Below, piece after piece: positions 20,365 through 21,066 of a DNA stretch of 21,066 nt. Position 1 is the first letter of the stretch. The number at the start of each line of letters is the position of its first letter. The position numbers and the translations under genes are program-made. This DNA is from Choanephora cucurbitarum. Taxonomy: Eukaryota > Mucoromycota > Mucoromycetes > Mucorales > Choanephoraceae. The stretch is taken from the NCBI GenBank assembly GCA_025331435.1, contig JAIWNI010000223.1, forward strand, positions 1 to 21,066, read 5' to 3'. The notes under the pieces are model-generated. The model saw only the letters and a list, made by a program, of their open reading frames with translations, was not told where the DNA came from and made no database searches.

Positions 20365-21066
20365 ATGCGTATTTGTTATTACGACTTGCTTGGAGTTGAA
20401 AGACAGGCAACCAGTACTGACATTAAAAAAGCTTACCGAAAACAAGCTTTGATATGGCATCCAGGTACTTTTCTTTTTTTTTTCTTTGAACTAGGTAGAG
20501 AGAGTCTAATTCATATATCATAGACAAGAATGGAGACAGAATTCAAGAGGCCACAGAACGATTCGCCATGATTCATGAGGCCTATGAGGTACTGTCTGAT
20601 CCTCAAGAGAGATCGTGGTATGATGGTCACCGAGATTCTATCTTGAGAGGCGACGATCACAGTGGACAACGAGACAGTAGTGCAGGAACGACTGCGGAAG
20701 ATTTGATGCGCTACTTTAGTGTGTCCGAATTTAAAGGTTATGAAGATACAACCAAGGTAGAATTTGTAAAAAAAAAATCACAAAGATCATCTTAAGCTCA
20801 TACTCTTTTGGTTTTCAAAGGGATTTTACAATGTCTATCGTAGTCTATTTGAACGCCTTGCAAATGAAGAAGAGGAAGCCTTCCGTAACAATCCTGCTGA
20901 AGATGAAGATGAAGTGCGCTCAACTGCCACCTTTTATCCCTTCTTTTGGTAATGCAAGCACACTCCTTCATTGCTCCTAATGATTATGGCGTCAAGGACT
21001 TTTACGGTGCCTGGTCCAATTTCTCTACATTAAAATCATTTGCCTGGATGGATAAATGGCGATTAT
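20365..21066 (+). CDS. JJJ1: Jjj1/DNAJC21-type J-domain co-chaperone, 5' part
   Basis: J-domain co-chaperone that in yeast stimulates cytosolic Hsp70 during late 60S ribosomal-subunit maturation. Exons: 20365-20464, 20524-20756, 20821 to the window edge; introns 59 and 64 nt. The J domain begins at residue 3 ([12 protein letters not shown]) and its HPD tripeptide is split by intron 1 (HP from exon 1, D and KNGD from exon 2). Then [19 protein letters not shown], and in exon 3 [20 protein letters not shown] and [21 protein letters not shown], typical of Jjj1 rather than other J proteins. As written, exon 3 meets a stop at 20950-20952; the downstream motifs lie in other frames, implying two one-base changes at about 20937-20975. 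The zinc-finger C-terminus lies beyond the window. Start chosen because the J domain begins there and a CT-rich leader precedes it. Confidence 0.92.

Overview
This is a window of intron-rich, AT-rich nuclear DNA from a fungus. Introns are 41 to 69 nt with GT/AG borders, intergenic regions are rich in homopolymers and microsatellites, and the genes have clear fungal or eukaryotic homologies: RhoGAP, ENPP-type phosphodiesterase, G-protein gamma, Jjj1/DNAJC21 and BTB. Short introns, pyrimidine-rich leaders, a TBL/PC-esterase-like gene and a decayed Ty3/gypsy element point to an early-diverging lineage such as Mucoromycota. That placement is inference; 'fungus' is firm.

Layout. The window opens inside one arm (about 1-2429) of a large inverted repeat; the other arm is 14825-17110. 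Both arms lack a recognisable gene, carry several microsatellites and are nearly identical except for indels, repeat lengths and a more diverged stretch near the inner end. They enclose about 12.4 kb of mostly unique DNA holding a BTB-domain gene (4037-6276, +), a TBL/PC-esterase-like gene (6376-7750, +, heavily frameshifted), an ENPP-like ectophosphodiesterase (9657-7759, -), a possible small secreted protein (10892-10689, -), a RhoGAP gene (12835-11365, -) and a Ty3/gypsy gag-protease relic (13919-14824) that stops exactly where the right arm begins. Outside the right arm are a polypurine/polypyrimidine tract (17111-17337), a long AT-rich stretch without a clear gene, a G-protein gamma gene (19282-18954, -) and the 5' part of a Jjj1/DNAJC21 co-chaperone gene (20365 to the window end, +).

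The genes are ordinary separate eukaryotic units rather than a pathway. RhoGAP and G-gamma both belong to membrane signalling; TBL-like and ENPP-like products would act in the secretory or cell-surface compartment and lie tail to tail with stop codons 8 bp apart. Several genes show single-base frame breaks (BTB about 4, TBL-like at least 6, ENPP 1, Jjj1 2), while RhoGAP and G-gamma are clean. The breaks may be real decay or residual long-read assembly errors; the sequence alone cannot decide.

I did not find a convincing new defence, toxin or biosynthetic system. The most unusual structure is the long inverted repeat bracketing a gene-bearing segment.
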